64,000 bases of DNA from Catenibacterium mitsuokai (lineage in GTDB: Bacteria > Bacillota_I > Bacilli_A > Erysipelotrichales > Coprobacillaceae), in assembly GCF_025148785.1 (NCBI RefSeq), contig NZ_CP102271.1, forward strand, positions 524,001 to 588,000. The letters run 5' to 3'. Every line of letters begins with the position of its first letter. Within the stretch, counting starts at the first letter, position 1. Of this stretch, positions 46,481 to 55,147 are shown in pieces. The notes under the pieces were generated by a model that saw only the letters and a program-made list of their open reading frames with translations, ran no database searches and was not told the origin of the DNA. A program made the translations under genes and the position numbers.

Positions 46481-47431
46481 ATGGATGAAAGAAGCAGAAA
46501 GACACTTTATATTATTATCTGGGTTGTTATTGCGACATTACTTGGGACGATATATGGAAGTTATGTCACACCCTATAAGACACATTTGGTGTTTGGGGCT
46601 ACTTATATGACTATGAATAACCCTTTTTATGAAGTAATCAACAATGAATTAAGAAAAGAAATAGAAAAAAAAGGAGACGAACTTATTGTTCGTAATCCTG
46701 AACTTGATATAGAGAAACAGAATCAGCAGATAGAAGAATTTGTTGCAAAGAAGGTGGATGGAATCTTTGTGAATCCTATTGTTTCTAATAAGCTGACTTC
46801 TTTAGAATCAGCAAGAAAAGCTGGAATACCTGTTATCGCAATTGATGCTGCAGTTGATAATGGTGATTTTATAGATTGCACAATTGAATCAGATAACTAT
46901 GATGCGGGTGTATTATGTGCACAAGATATGATGAAGAGGTTTCAATCAGCAAATATCGTCTTATTAAAACATTCCACTGCTGAATCAGCAAAATCTAGAA
47001 TTCAGGGCTTTATAGACACAATTAATAATAATCCACAATATCATATTGTGGATTCTGCAGAGTGTGAAGGACAGCTTGAACGTGCGATGCCGGTGATGCA
47101 GAATATTCTAAAAAGACATTCTAAAGTAGATGTTGTTATGTCTTTAAATGATCCTTCAGCTTTAGGTGCTTTGGCCGCTATTGAGTCAATGAAGCGCACA
47201 AATATTCTTGTTTATGGTGTGGATGGCACACCAGATTTGAAATCACTCATTAAGCAGAGTCCTTTAGTAGCAGGGACGGCCGCTCAGTCACCTATCCAGT
47301 TTGGCAGATTAGCTGCAAAGAACATGTATTCTCTTCTCAATAGAAAAGATGTGCCTGAAATAATAGAGGTCCCTGTGACACTTATCACAAAAGACAATAT
47401 TGATACCTTCAATGTCAGGGGGTGGCAGTAA
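46481..47431 (+). CDS. Membrane-anchored sugar-binding-like sensor protein
   Basis: 316 aa. One N-terminal membrane anchor (about residues 8-28) and a type I periplasmic-binding fold (Peripla_BP_4/RbsB type: FGATYMTMNNPFYEVINNELRKE with the usual FF/FY ligand-site start, KVDGIFVNPI, GIPVIAIDAAVD, VYGVDGTPDLK). No transporter genes accompany it; it precedes a kinase/regulator pair, as in sensor systems where a binding protein presents the ligand to the kinase. Ligand unknown. Confidence 0.82.
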   Translation: MDERSRKTLYIIIWVVIATLLGTIYGSYVTPYKTHLVFGATYMTMNNPFYEVINNELRKEIEKKGDELIVRNPELDIEKQNQQIEEFVAKKVDGIFVNPIVSNKLTSLESARKAGIPVIAIDAAVDNGDFIDCTIESDNYDAGVLCAQDMMKRFQSANIVLLKHSTAESAKSRIQGFIDTINNNPQYHIVDSAECEGQLERAMPVMQNILKRHSKVDVVMSLNDPSALGALAAIESMKRTNILVYGVDGTPDLKSLIKQSPLVAGTAAQSPIQFGRLAAKNMYSLLNRKDVPEIIEVPVTLITKDNIDTFNVRGWQ

Positions 47432-48735
47432 TGTTAGAACGATTTAATTTAAAAAGAATACGTGCAATAATGATGTTCTGGAACCTCGTCATGATTACAA
47501 GTTATGCAATGATATTCATGTTTAGTACCAAGTATATTATTATGAATAATATCTCACGAGACTTTTTGAGTTCTCTTAACTACATTCCTACAAATCCATC
47601 CATTATTTTCTTTAAATCATTGATTTTATATATAATCATCATGATACTTATGAATCTCTTTGATCATCGTGTTAAGGAATATCCATTTGAGAATATTCTC
47701 TTTCTACTTATTGAAACACTTATAGGCTTTATTATTATGAAATCATTGTATTTCATTTATAGTGGTATTATCTATTTGATATTCAGTGATGCATTATTTA
47801 GATTTAAAGAGAATAAATACGTTAAGTGGCTGACTATTCCGTTAAGTCTACTTCTTATTATTTCTAACTATAATTTCTTCAGTACATTATTTCCTCTTGT
47901 GAATGCTGATGCATATCTAAATGTGTATACCAGTACGACAAGAGGGTTATTACAGGTAGGAATCAATTTACTAGATATTGTGAATTTATTGTTTTTTATT
48001 TTATTCTTGATGATTTATATTGCGAATGAAGTACAGGAAAATGAACGTATGACACAGGAATTAATTATGGTTCATCAAGTCAATCATGAATTAGAGAATT
48101 ATGCTGCAGTAAGTGAAAAGATTGCAGAAGATAAAGAAAGAAAAAGATTAGCACGTGAAATACATGATACACTCGGCCATGCTTTAACAGGAATTGCGGC
48201 AGGTGTTGATGCCTGTATTGCGATGATCGATATCAATCCTCAGGCAACCAAACAAAAATTGATGGTCATCAGTAAAGTTGTAAGGCAGGGAATTGGGGAT
48301 GTACGTAATTCATTGAATAAATTACGACCTGGTGCTTTAGAACAGCATGGCTTTAAAGGGGCATTAGAAAATAGGATTGAAGAATTTACCAGTGTCAGTG
48401 ATCTAGAAATCACCTTAGACTATCGTCTTGAGAAGGTGGACTTTGAGAATACAAAAGAAGATATTTTATTTAGAGTCATTCAGGAAAGTATTACTAATGC
48501 AGTAAGGCATGGAGATGCAACGCATATTAATATTTCTATATATATAGAAGATCAGAAATTGAAACTAGAAATCCAGGATAATGGACAGGGATGTGAAGAG
48601 ATTCATTATGGCTTTGGATTAAAACAGATGAGAGAACGTTTATCTATGATCAATGGAAGAGTGACATATGATGGACATCATGGTTTCTTAACAGTGGTCA
48701 CAATTCCAATGCAGGAGGGAGAACTTTATGATTAA
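47431..48735 (+). CDS. NarL-type (HisKA_3) sensor histidine kinase
   Basis: 434 aa with about six membrane segments in residues 10-190. HisKA_3 motif AREIHDTLGHALTGIAAG with the phospho-His, and an HATPase domain with ESITNAVRHG and DNGQGCEEIHYGFGLKQM. ATG 47431 overlaps the upstream stop; GGGGG lies about 8 bases before it. Eight-base overlap with its response regulator. Confidence 0.9.
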   Translation: MLERFNLKRIRAIMMFWNLVMITSYAMIFMFSTKYIIMNNISRDFLSSLNYIPTNPSIIFFKSLILYIIIMILMNLFDHRVKEYPFENILFLLIETLIGFIIMKSLYFIYSGIIYLIFSDALFRFKENKYVKWLTIPLSLLLIISNYNFFSTLFPLVNADAYLNVYTSTTRGLLQVGINLLDIVNLLFFILFLMIYIANEVQENERMTQELIMVHQVNHELENYAAVSEKIAEDKERKRLAREIHDTLGHALTGIAAGVDACIAMIDINPQATKQKLMVISKVVRQGIGDVRNSLNKLRPGALEQHGFKGALENRIEEFTSVSDLEITLDYRLEKVDFENTKEDILFRVIQESITNAVRHGDATHINISIYIEDQKLKLEIQDNGQGCEEIHYGFGLKQMRERLSMINGRVTYDGHHGFLTVVTIPMQEGELYD

Positions 48736-49402
48736 AGTAATGATTGCGGATGATCAGGAACTGATTAGAGAATCATTGAAGATAGTATTAAGTACACATG
48801 AGGATATAGATGTAGTGGGGACTGCATCTGATGGGTTTGAAGTATTAAAATGTTTAGAAAAGAATGTTGTTGATGTTATTTTAATGGATATTCGTATGCC
48901 AGGAATGGATGGAGTTATGGCAACAAAAGAAGTGAAATCTAAGTATCCTGATACAAAGATAATTATATTAACGACTTTTGATGATGATGATTTTGTCTTT
49001 AGTGCTTTGCGTTATGGAGCCAGTGGTTATTTATTAAAAGGTGTATCCATGGATGAACTTTATAAGGCAGTTGTGACAGTGAATACAGGAGGGGCAATGA
49101 TTAATCCTGATATTGCGACAAAAGTCTTCAGTATGTTCTCTAAGATGCAGCAGAACAACTATACAATACAAGTAGATGAAAAAGATGTAGAAACATTAAG
49201 TAAGCCAGAATGGAAAGTAATCCAGCATGTGGGCTATGGCTTATCCAATAAAGAAATTGCCCAGAAACTCTTCTTATCTGAAGGAACTGTAAGAAATTAC
49301 TTGAGTTCTATCCTCTCTAAATTAAATTTAAGAGACCGCACACAGCTGGCTATATGGGCAGTAGAAAGTGGTCTTATGACAAGGACGTTTGATGATGAAT
49401 AG
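48728..49402 (+). CDS. LuxR/NarL-family response regulator
   Basis: 224 aa. Receiver with MIADDQELIRES, phospho-Asp in VILMDIRMPGMDG and LLKGVS; DNA-binding LuxR domain with GLSNKEIAQKLFLSEGTVRNYLSSILSKL. Paired with the kinase upstream. Candidate target: the palindromes before the PTS operon at 52 kb. Confidence 0.92.
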   Translation: MIKVMIADDQELIRESLKIVLSTHEDIDVVGTASDGFEVLKCLEKNVVDVILMDIRMPGMDGVMATKEVKSKYPDTKIIILTTFDDDDFVFSALRYGASGYLLKGVSMDELYKAVVTVNTGGAMINPDIATKVFSMFSKMQQNNYTIQVDEKDVETLSKPEWKVIQHVGYGLSNKEIAQKLFLSEGTVRNYLSSILSKLNLRDRTQLAIWAVESGLMTRTFDDE

Positions 49403-50666
49403 GTCAAAGGTCTTTCTCAGTATTGTTGTTTTTTCACTCTTTTTCATGATTATCGCAAATTATCCAGATACAATTACTTTGGAATTAGGTGTTTTCTCAG
49501 GAAGTAATTGGGATGTTCCAAGCGGAGAGAGCTATAAAATCATTGATGGTGCTATAGAACGATTTGAAAAGAAATATCCAGGGGTTAAAGTAAAGTATGA
49601 GAGTGGAATCATGAAGAATGATTATTCTTCATGGCTTTCAGATAAGATTGTCAAGGGAGAAGAACCGGATGTTTTTATGATTCTTGATGATGATTTCAAT
49701 ACATTAAGTTCTATCGGTGCACTTGCTGAAATAGACAGTTATATGTCTTTTGATCAGAATTTTAGTACGGATGATTATTATTCCAGTGTTTTAAAAGCAG
49801 GAACGTATTCGAATAGTCAATATGCACTTCCTTATGAATGTAATCCGACATTGATGTTTGTGAATAAGACTCTTCTGGAAAATTGTCATATTCAGATGCC
49901 TGATAATGATTGGACATTGGATGATCTCTATTCTATATGTAAAAAGGTAAGTGAGTATTCTTCAAATTATTATGGCTATTATGATTATGAATGGCTTGAT
50001 TCTATTTATGCATATGGCGCACAGGTCTTTAATGAAAAGGGAACTAAATGTTATCTAGATCAGAGTGCCGTGAAGCGTGCTATAGAATTTTATCGTAAAC
50101 TCAATAATTTAAATAAAGGACATACAGTCACATCTGAAGAATTTGATAAAGGGTTAGTTGCTTTTTCACCTCTTTCTTTAGCTGTATATCGTACATATAA
50201 GCCCTATCCATGGCGTGTTAAAAAGTATTCTACATTTGAATGGGATTGTTTAAAGATGCCTACTGCCTCAAAGAATCAGGGAAGTGCACAGGTGTCTACA
50301 TTATTGATGGGTATGAGTGCAAAATCACATCATAAATCACAGTCTTGGAATCTGTTAAAAGAATTATGTCATGATCAAACAACTCAGCAGTCTATAACAC
50401 AATACTCTCAAGGAATTTCTCCTTTGAAGAAGGTTGCACAGTCACAAACAATCATTGATATGCTCGATGAAGAAACAGGTGATTCTAAAATCAGTATATC
50501 GTTATTGAATCAGGCATTACTGGGTGCACGTAACCGTGAAAAGTTTAAGAAATATGATGCGGCGAAGACTATGATTGATATCAATATGATGAAGATGATT
50601 CATTCAAGTGATGATTTTGATCTCTCTTTAATAGAATCCCGAATTGCAAGCAGAAACTGGAAATAA
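49392..50666 (+). CDS. Extracellular solute-binding protein (family 1)
   Basis: 425 aa. Hydrophobic N-terminal anchor (about residues 6-24) without a lipobox cysteine, then a MalE-like type II binding fold (DGAIERFEKKYPGVKVKYES, EEPDVFMILDDDFNTL). It overlaps the response-regulator stop, so it belongs to the signalling operon; no permease or ATPase is near. It may be a second ligand presenter for the kinase. Confidence 0.82.
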   Translation: MMNRSKVFLSIVVFSLFFMIIANYPDTITLELGVFSGSNWDVPSGESYKIIDGAIERFEKKYPGVKVKYESGIMKNDYSSWLSDKIVKGEEPDVFMILDDDFNTLSSIGALAEIDSYMSFDQNFSTDDYYSSVLKAGTYSNSQYALPYECNPTLMFVNKTLLENCHIQMPDNDWTLDDLYSICKKVSEYSSNYYGYYDYEWLDSIYAYGAQVFNEKGTKCYLDQSAVKRAIEFYRKLNNLNKGHTVTSEEFDKGLVAFSPLSLAVYRTYKPYPWRVKKYSTFEWDCLKMPTASKNQGSAQVSTLLMGMSAKSHHKSQSWNLLKELCHDQTTQQSITQYSQGISPLKKVAQSQTIIDMLDEETGDSKISISLLNQALLGARNREKFKKYDAAKTMIDINMMKMIHSSDDFDLSLIESRIASRNWK

Positions 50667-50675
50667 GAAGATAAA

Positions 50676-51812
50676 TTAGATTTTATAGAAAATGGTATTA
50701 TCAGTTACATTAAGTTTAGCTAGTTCGTTAAGAAATAGTTCTTCAGAAGAAAGGTATCCAAGTATCTTTCTTTTCTTCTGGTTTATTTTATTGTTTATAT
50801 CAATAGTTGTCTCCTTATCAATTGTATTAATATCAGTTCCTTTCGTAATAAAATATCTTATAAGTCCATTGCAGTTCTCATTTGAGGCTCTGTCACATGA
50901 ATGATAGGGTCTACCGAAATAGACAGTGGTTCTTTTCTCTTTTGATTTTGGCTTCTGCTCTATATCCTTCCATCTAGAAAACTCACTACCGTTATCAAAG
51001 GTGATTGATTTAAAGATATCCTTAAAGCTATCACCATAAAACTTATGAAGCTTGTTTATCTGCATATAGACCTGCTTTGAAGATTTAGCAGAGATGGGAA
51101 TCATATAATAGAAGCGTGTCTTTCTTTCAATGAGAGTAAGATATGCACCATTCTGTCCGTCTCTAGGTCCAGTAACTAGATCACCTTCCCAGTGTCCGAA
51201 TTCTTCTCTATTCTTGATATATTCAGGCCTTTCGGTAATGGAAGTGCCTTTCTGTCTTTTTGGAATGTATGACTTCCAGTTCTTTTTTGTCTTTCTTCTG
51301 ACCATGCGAGGAAGATCAAGAGGCTTGATGGATGTTTTTCCCTGATGTACATAGTTGTAAAAAGTTTTAGTAGACACAGTCACCATATTCTTTATTCTGT
51401 CTGGCTGATGAATCCTTAAATAGTTTATGGTCTCATCAATAGAGGATAATCTATTTGATTTAATTTCCTGTTCGACAAGAGAGATGAACTCTTTTGATTC
51501 TTCAAATTTAGAGTTATTTGGAATTTTATGAATCTTTGATCTCTTTTCGAATGCAGCCATGGCAGAAAGTTCATAATGAATTTTAAGATGAGTATCTTTG
51601 ATAGTTATAGTGGCATCCTTAATGACTGAATAGACATTAGAGACGGTAGTGCCTACAGTAGAAGCTAAATCTCTAATGAATTGAGTCTTGCCAATGTTAC
51701 GCTTACCAGAATGGGAAGCATTGAACTGAATCAAAGAATTGATGATGAATTCATAATGAGAAAAATTAAGGTGTTTATTTTTGGCTTTTTGTGATATATT
51801 AATGCTGTTCAT
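50676..51812 (-). CDS. IS30-family transposase
   Basis: 378-aa DDE transposase. N-terminal helix-turn-helix region and catalytic motifs HWEGDLVTGPRDGQ, ITFDNGSEFS, and YFGRPYHSCDRASNENCNGLIR. AAGGAG precedes the ATG. Its last codons and stop reach past the left inverted repeat. An inverted repeat can hide its start codon in read-through RNA. Confidence 0.92.
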   Translation of the reverse strand: MNSINISQKAKNKHLNFSHYEFIINSLIQFNASHSGKRNIGKTQFIRDLASTVGTTVSNVYSVIKDATITIKDTHLKIHYELSAMAAFEKRSKIHKIPNNSKFEESKEFISLVEQEIKSNRLSSIDETINYLRIHQPDRIKNMVTVSTKTFYNYVHQGKTSIKPLDLPRMVRRKTKKNWKSYIPKRQKGTSITERPEYIKNREEFGHWEGDLVTGPRDGQNGAYLTLIERKTRFYYMIPISAKSSKQVYMQINKLHKFYGDSFKDIFKSITFDNGSEFSRWKDIEQKPKSKEKRTTVYFGRPYHSCDRASNENCNGLIRYFITKGTDINTIDKETTIDINNKINQKKRKILGYLSSEELFLNELAKLNVTDNTIFYKI

Positions 51813-51858
51813 AGAAATCTCCTTATAAAGTGTGGTAACTATATAATACGATTTCTAT
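50685..51858 (-). mobile_element. IS30-family insertion sequence (ends approximate)
   Basis: Imperfect inverted repeats about 24-25 bp long: ATAGAAAATGGTATTATC... on the left and ATAGAAATCGTATTATAT... (reverse complement) on the right, both followed by AGTTAC. No clear short target duplication could be fixed. Confidence 0.75.
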
Positions 51859-51905
51859 GGACTTTTTTTATACAAAAATTGAGAATAGTGGGCCTGCGAC
51901 CGCGC

Positions 51906-51943
51906 GAATTGGGATAAAGGGGCATGCCCCTTTATCCCAATTC
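51906..51943. repeat. Perfect 38-bp GC-rich palindrome
   Basis: Two 19-bp arms without a spacer, centred on GGGGCATGCCCC and bounded by GAATTGGG / CCCAATTC. It follows a GC-rich run (GGGCCTGCGACCGCGC), and no T-run follows, so it is not a plain terminator. Confidence 0.85.
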
Positions 51944-51946
51944 CTT

Positions 51947-52021
51947 AATTCCAGTTTCATTTTACAATTCAGATCTTTAATAGAATTACAAAAAGCAGTA
52001 AATAAATATTTAAATGAATAG
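51947..52021 (+). pseudogene. Possible 3' gene remnant
   Basis: An open frame ending in SLIELQKAVNKYLNE and a TAG, immediately followed by a terminator, looks like the last 25 codons of a truncated gene. The family is not recognised. Confidence 0.3.
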
Positions 52022-52044
52022 AGTGGTTTGGCCACTCTTTTTTT
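52021..52044 (+). terminator. Terminator before PTS operon
   Basis: GAGTGG, TTTGG loop, CCACTC, T8. Confidence 0.8.
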
Positions 52045-52079
52045 AATATGACAAATGTCATATTAAAGTCATGACTTTA
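52045..52079. promoter_or_regulatory. Twin palindromic operator candidate
   Basis: AATATGAC-AAAT-GTCATATT (52045-52064) and TAAAGTCATGACTTTA (52064-52079). Both contain ATGAC/GTCAT half-sites. They lie just upstream of the PTS promoter. Confidence 0.55.
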
Positions 52080-52090
52080 GACAGATGGAA

Positions 52091-52104
52091 TGAAAACGCT
52101 TGAA
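52091..52104 (+). promoter_or_regulatory. cre-like site (CcpA)
   Basis: TGAAAACGCTTGAA matches the catabolite-response consensus except near the end, and it lies immediately before the -10, where CcpA would block RNA polymerase. Confidence 0.6.
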
Positions 52105-52113
52105 TGCTAGAAT
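52105..52113 (+). promoter_or_regulatory. Extended -10 of PTS operon
   Basis: TGCTAGAAT, 24 bases before the first gene; weak -35 near 52085. Confidence 0.5.
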
Positions 52114-52136
52114 GTAGTCACAGGAGGAGAAAAGAA

Positions 52137-52568
52137 ATGAAATATGTAGTACTTGTAAGCCATGGTGAGTTTGCTAAGGGATTAGCCAATGCACTTAGCA
52201 TGTTAGCTGGAGAAAAGAAAGAAGTTATTGCCGTAGGATTAGAAAATGGTAAGACTGCTGATGAATTCGCAGAAGTATTCAAAGAAGCAGTAAGTCCAAT
52301 TACTGCAGAAGATGAAATCATTCTTCTTGGTGATTTAATTGGTGGATCACCATTAACTACTGCACTCAATGTAATCAATGAAAAAGGTTTCACAAATAAT
52401 ACAGTTGTTCTTGGTGGTATGAACCTTCCACTTGCATTAACTACAGTATTAATGAAGGACAACCTTGATAAGGAAATGCTTCCTCAGGCAGTACTTGGTG
52501 AAGCACATGAAGCATTAAAAGAATTTAAACTCGCATCAGAAGATGATGACGAAGAAGACGATATTTAA
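52137..52568 (+). CDS. PTS mannose-family IIA component
   Basis: 143 aa. IIA-Man fold with the phospho-histidine in LVSHGEFAKGL (His about residue 9) and LGDLIGGSPLTTALNV. Takes phosphate from HPr and passes it to IIB. ATG 52137 follows GGAGGAG; the longer frame from 52104 overlaps the promoter. The acidic tail is ordinary. Confidence 0.93.
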   Translation: MKYVVLVSHGEFAKGLANALSMLAGEKKEVIAVGLENGKTADEFAEVFKEAVSPITAEDEIILLGDLIGGSPLTTALNVINEKGFTNNTVVLGGMNLPLALTTVLMKDNLDKEMLPQAVLGEAHEALKEFKLASEDDDEEDDI

Positions 52569-52582
52569 GGAGGAAAACAAAT

Positions 52583-53074
52583 ATGTCAGTTTCATTTATT
52601 CGTATTGATGACCGTATGATTCATGGTCAGACTTGTACTCGCTGGGCAAGAGAATATCCATGTGATGGATTAATTGCTGTTAATGATAAAGCAGCAGATA
52701 ACAGCGTATTAAAGGCTGCTTATAAAGCTGCAAGTGGTAAGAAAACATTTGTATGGTCAGTAGATGCTTTTGCTAAAAAATCTCAGAAGGTATTAGACTC
52801 TGATACTCAGTATTTCTTAATCACTAAGAATCCTGTTGATATGGCTACAATCCTAGTAGATCAGGGATTCAAGTGTGGTATTGATACAGTTATTGTTGGT
52901 CCTTGTAATGACCGTGAAGGCGCTGTAAAGCTTGGTAATAACCAGTCTATTACTCAGGAAGAAGCAGATGCATTCGAAAGAATTTCTAAAGCAGGTTATA
53001 AAATCAAATTTGCCTTATTACCAGATGTATCAATTGGTACATGGGATGACTTCAAAGGTAAATTCGGTTATTAA
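52583..53074 (+). CDS. PTS mannose/fructose/sorbose-family IIB component
   Basis: 163 aa. RIDDRMIHGQ carries the phosphorylated histidine at about residue 14. Cytoplasmic partner of IIA and IIC/IID. GGAGG at the end of the preceding gene. Confidence 0.93.
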   Translation: MSVSFIRIDDRMIHGQTCTRWAREYPCDGLIAVNDKAADNSVLKAAYKAASGKKTFVWSVDAFAKKSQKVLDSDTQYFLITKNPVDMATILVDQGFKCGIDTVIVGPCNDREGAVKLGNNQSITQEEADAFERISKAGYKIKFALLPDVSIGTWDDFKGKFGY

Positions 53075-53104
53075 CAAATATTATATTTAAGGGAGAAAGA
53101 AATT

Positions 53105-53953
53105 ATGGAAATTAGTTGGTTTCAAGCTGCCCTACTTGGTTTATTTGCTTGTTTATCAAGTATGCCAGGTCTAGGTGGTACTTCTATTGGTAACTATACA
53201 TTAGGTAGACCTTTAGTTGGTGGTTTAGTTTGTGGTATTATCTTAGGCGATTTAAAGACAGGTATTCTTGTTGGTATCGCTATGCAGTTAGTTTATATCG
53301 CATTAGTTACTCCTGGTGGAACAGTATCTGCAGACGTTCGTGCTGTCAGCTACATTGGTATTCCACTTGCAATGATTGCGATTCATTCTTATGGTTTAGA
53401 TCCTTCTTCAGTTAAAGCTCAGGGTCTTGCTACTTCATTTGGTACAATGGTTGGTACATTAGGTACAGTATTATTCTATGGAACAGCGACTATCAACTTA
53501 GCATGGCAGCATATTGGCTGGACTGCAGTTGAAAAAGGTGATTTCAAGAAATTATATACAGTTGACTGGGTACTTCCTTGGATCTCACATATCATTTGTT
53601 CATTCATTCCAACATTAATCATGTGTAAAATGGGTGCACCAATGGTTGAATTAATCAAGAACTACTTACCAATGGATGGTCTTGCTATGAAGACATTATT
53701 CACTGTTGGTTCATTATTACCATGTGTCGGAATTGCTATCTTATTAAAACAGATTGTTACTAAAGCAGTAGATTTCATCCCATTCTTCTTTGGTTTCACT
53801 TTAGCTGCTTCACTTGGCATTAACTTAGTATCTGCAACATTAATTGCTGCATTATTCGCTTTAATCAATTACAAGATTAAAATGCTTTCTTTATCAAAAA
53901 CAGCTGTTGTTGCTGCAGATGATTTAGATGATGATGACGAGGAGGATATCTAA
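53105..53953 (+). CDS. PTS mannose-family IIC component
   Basis: 282-aa membrane permease of the ManY/SorA type. GRPLVGGLVCGIILGDLKTGI, AMQLVYIALVTPGGTVSADV are family motifs; it ends in an acidic DDLDDDDEED tail. Sugar specificity cannot be read directly. Confidence 0.93.
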   Translation: MEISWFQAALLGLFACLSSMPGLGGTSIGNYTLGRPLVGGLVCGIILGDLKTGILVGIAMQLVYIALVTPGGTVSADVRAVSYIGIPLAMIAIHSYGLDPSSVKAQGLATSFGTMVGTLGTVLFYGTATINLAWQHIGWTAVEKGDFKKLYTVDWVLPWISHIICSFIPTLIMCKMGAPMVELIKNYLPMDGLAMKTLFTVGSLLPCVGIAILLKQIVTKAVDFIPFFFGFTLAASLGINLVSATLIAALFALINYKIKMLSLSKTAVVAADDLDDDDEEDI

Positions 53954-53954
53954 A

Positions 53955-54791
53955 ATGGAAAAGAAGATTTCAAAGAAAACTCTATCAAAATCATTCCATC
54001 ATTGGTATTATGGTAACCTTACATGTTTCTCACAGGAACATATGCAGACTTTTGGTTATTTAACATCAATGTTACCAATTATCGAAGAGTTATATGACAA
54101 AAAAGAAGATCAGGCAAAAGCTTTAAAAACATATACAGCTTTCTTTAACACTGAACCTCAGTTAGGTACTGTTATCGTTGGTGTAACTGCTGGTCTTGAA
54201 GAAGCACGTGCAAACGGTGCTGAAGACGTAGATGATGAAACAATCAATGGTTTACGTGCTGGTTTAATGGGTCCAATCGCTGGTATTGGTGACTCATTAG
54301 TTGTAGGTACTGTTATTCCTATCTTATTAGGTATCGCTTTAGGTATGAGTACTGGAGGTTCTCCTCTTGGTGCTATCTTCTATATCATCGTATGGAACTT
54401 ATTCGCATACTTTGGTATGAAATTCTTATATTTCAAAGGTTATGAACTTGGTGGTAAAGCCGTAGACTTCTTAGTAGGTCCTCAGGGTGAAGCACTAAGA
54501 GAATCTATCACAATGTTAGGTGGTATCGTTATTGGTGCTGTTGCAGCTACTTGGGTAAGTATCAAAACTTCATTCACAATGACTGCAGCTGGTGCAACTA
54601 AACCTTTCTTAGAATTACAGAAAACATTAGATGGTGTTTATCCTGGATTCTTAACAGCAGTATTCGTTATTCTTTGCTGGTATCTATTATCTAAGAAGAA
54701 AATGTCTCCTATCAAAGTAATGTTATTACTTGTAGTCATTGCTTTTGTAGGTGTAGTCGTTGGATTCTTCAACCCTGGATTAAAATACTAA
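53955..54791 (+). CDS. PTS mannose-family IID component
   Basis: 278-aa membrane partner of IIC. SFHHWYYGNLTCFSQEHMQTFGY, GLMGPIAGIGDSLVVGTVIPI are diagnostic. The start is one base after the IIC stop region, with GAGGAGG in the IIC tail. Confidence 0.93.
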   Translation: MEKKISKKTLSKSFHHWYYGNLTCFSQEHMQTFGYLTSMLPIIEELYDKKEDQAKALKTYTAFFNTEPQLGTVIVGVTAGLEEARANGAEDVDDETINGLRAGLMGPIAGIGDSLVVGTVIPILLGIALGMSTGGSPLGAIFYIIVWNLFAYFGMKFLYFKGYELGGKAVDFLVGPQGEALRESITMLGGIVIGAVAATWVSIKTSFTMTAAGATKPFLELQKTLDGVYPGFLTAVFVILCWYLLSKKKMSPIKVMLLLVVIAFVGVVVGFFNPGLKY

Positions 54792-54810
54792 TATAAAGGA
54801 GCGTTCTATC

Positions 54811-55074
54811 ATGAATAAAGAGCTTAAATCACATTATGTAGAAGAAGTAAAATATCAAACTAAGATGCTTAACAACTTAAAGAGATGGCTAAAGTGTTCA
54901 ATCATTTTTTCCTCATTATTCCTTGCGTTCATTTTATTTGGACCTACATCTCTTATAACAAGAATTGTAGGTATTGTTGGTATGATACTTTGTGTAATCA
55001 TATCTGTGATCATTGGGCTTGGAATTAGAAATGGTAGAAACAACGTCAATAAGATATTAGATTTAATTCAATAA
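54811..55074 (+). CDS. Small two-span membrane protein in PTS operon
   Basis: 87 aa: basic N-terminus, two membrane segments (about residues 30-47 and 53-72) and a short tail. It does not resemble ManO/DUF956. Its position between IID and the operon terminator suggests a PTS-linked role; function unknown. Confidence 0.7.
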   Translation: MNKELKSHYVEEVKYQTKMLNNLKRWLKCSIIFSSLFLAFILFGPTSLITRIVGIVGMILCVIISVIIGLGIRNGRNNVNKILDLIQ

Positions 55075-55100
55075 TCCTATCAACTTATAAATTTAGTTAT

Positions 55101-55135
55101 ATGAGCATCACTGATTGTGATGCTCATTTTTTTTT
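55101..55135 (+). terminator. Terminator of PTS operon
   Basis: ATGAGCATCA, loop, TGATGCTCAT, long T-run. The T-run leads straight into the Shine-Dalgarno of the next gene. Confidence 0.88.
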
Positions 55136-55147
55136 GGAGGTAACTAT

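Noticed and set aside
50667-51870. Short target duplication of IS30
   Set aside because: Ends could not be fixed to the base and no matching 2-3 bp repeat was convincing.
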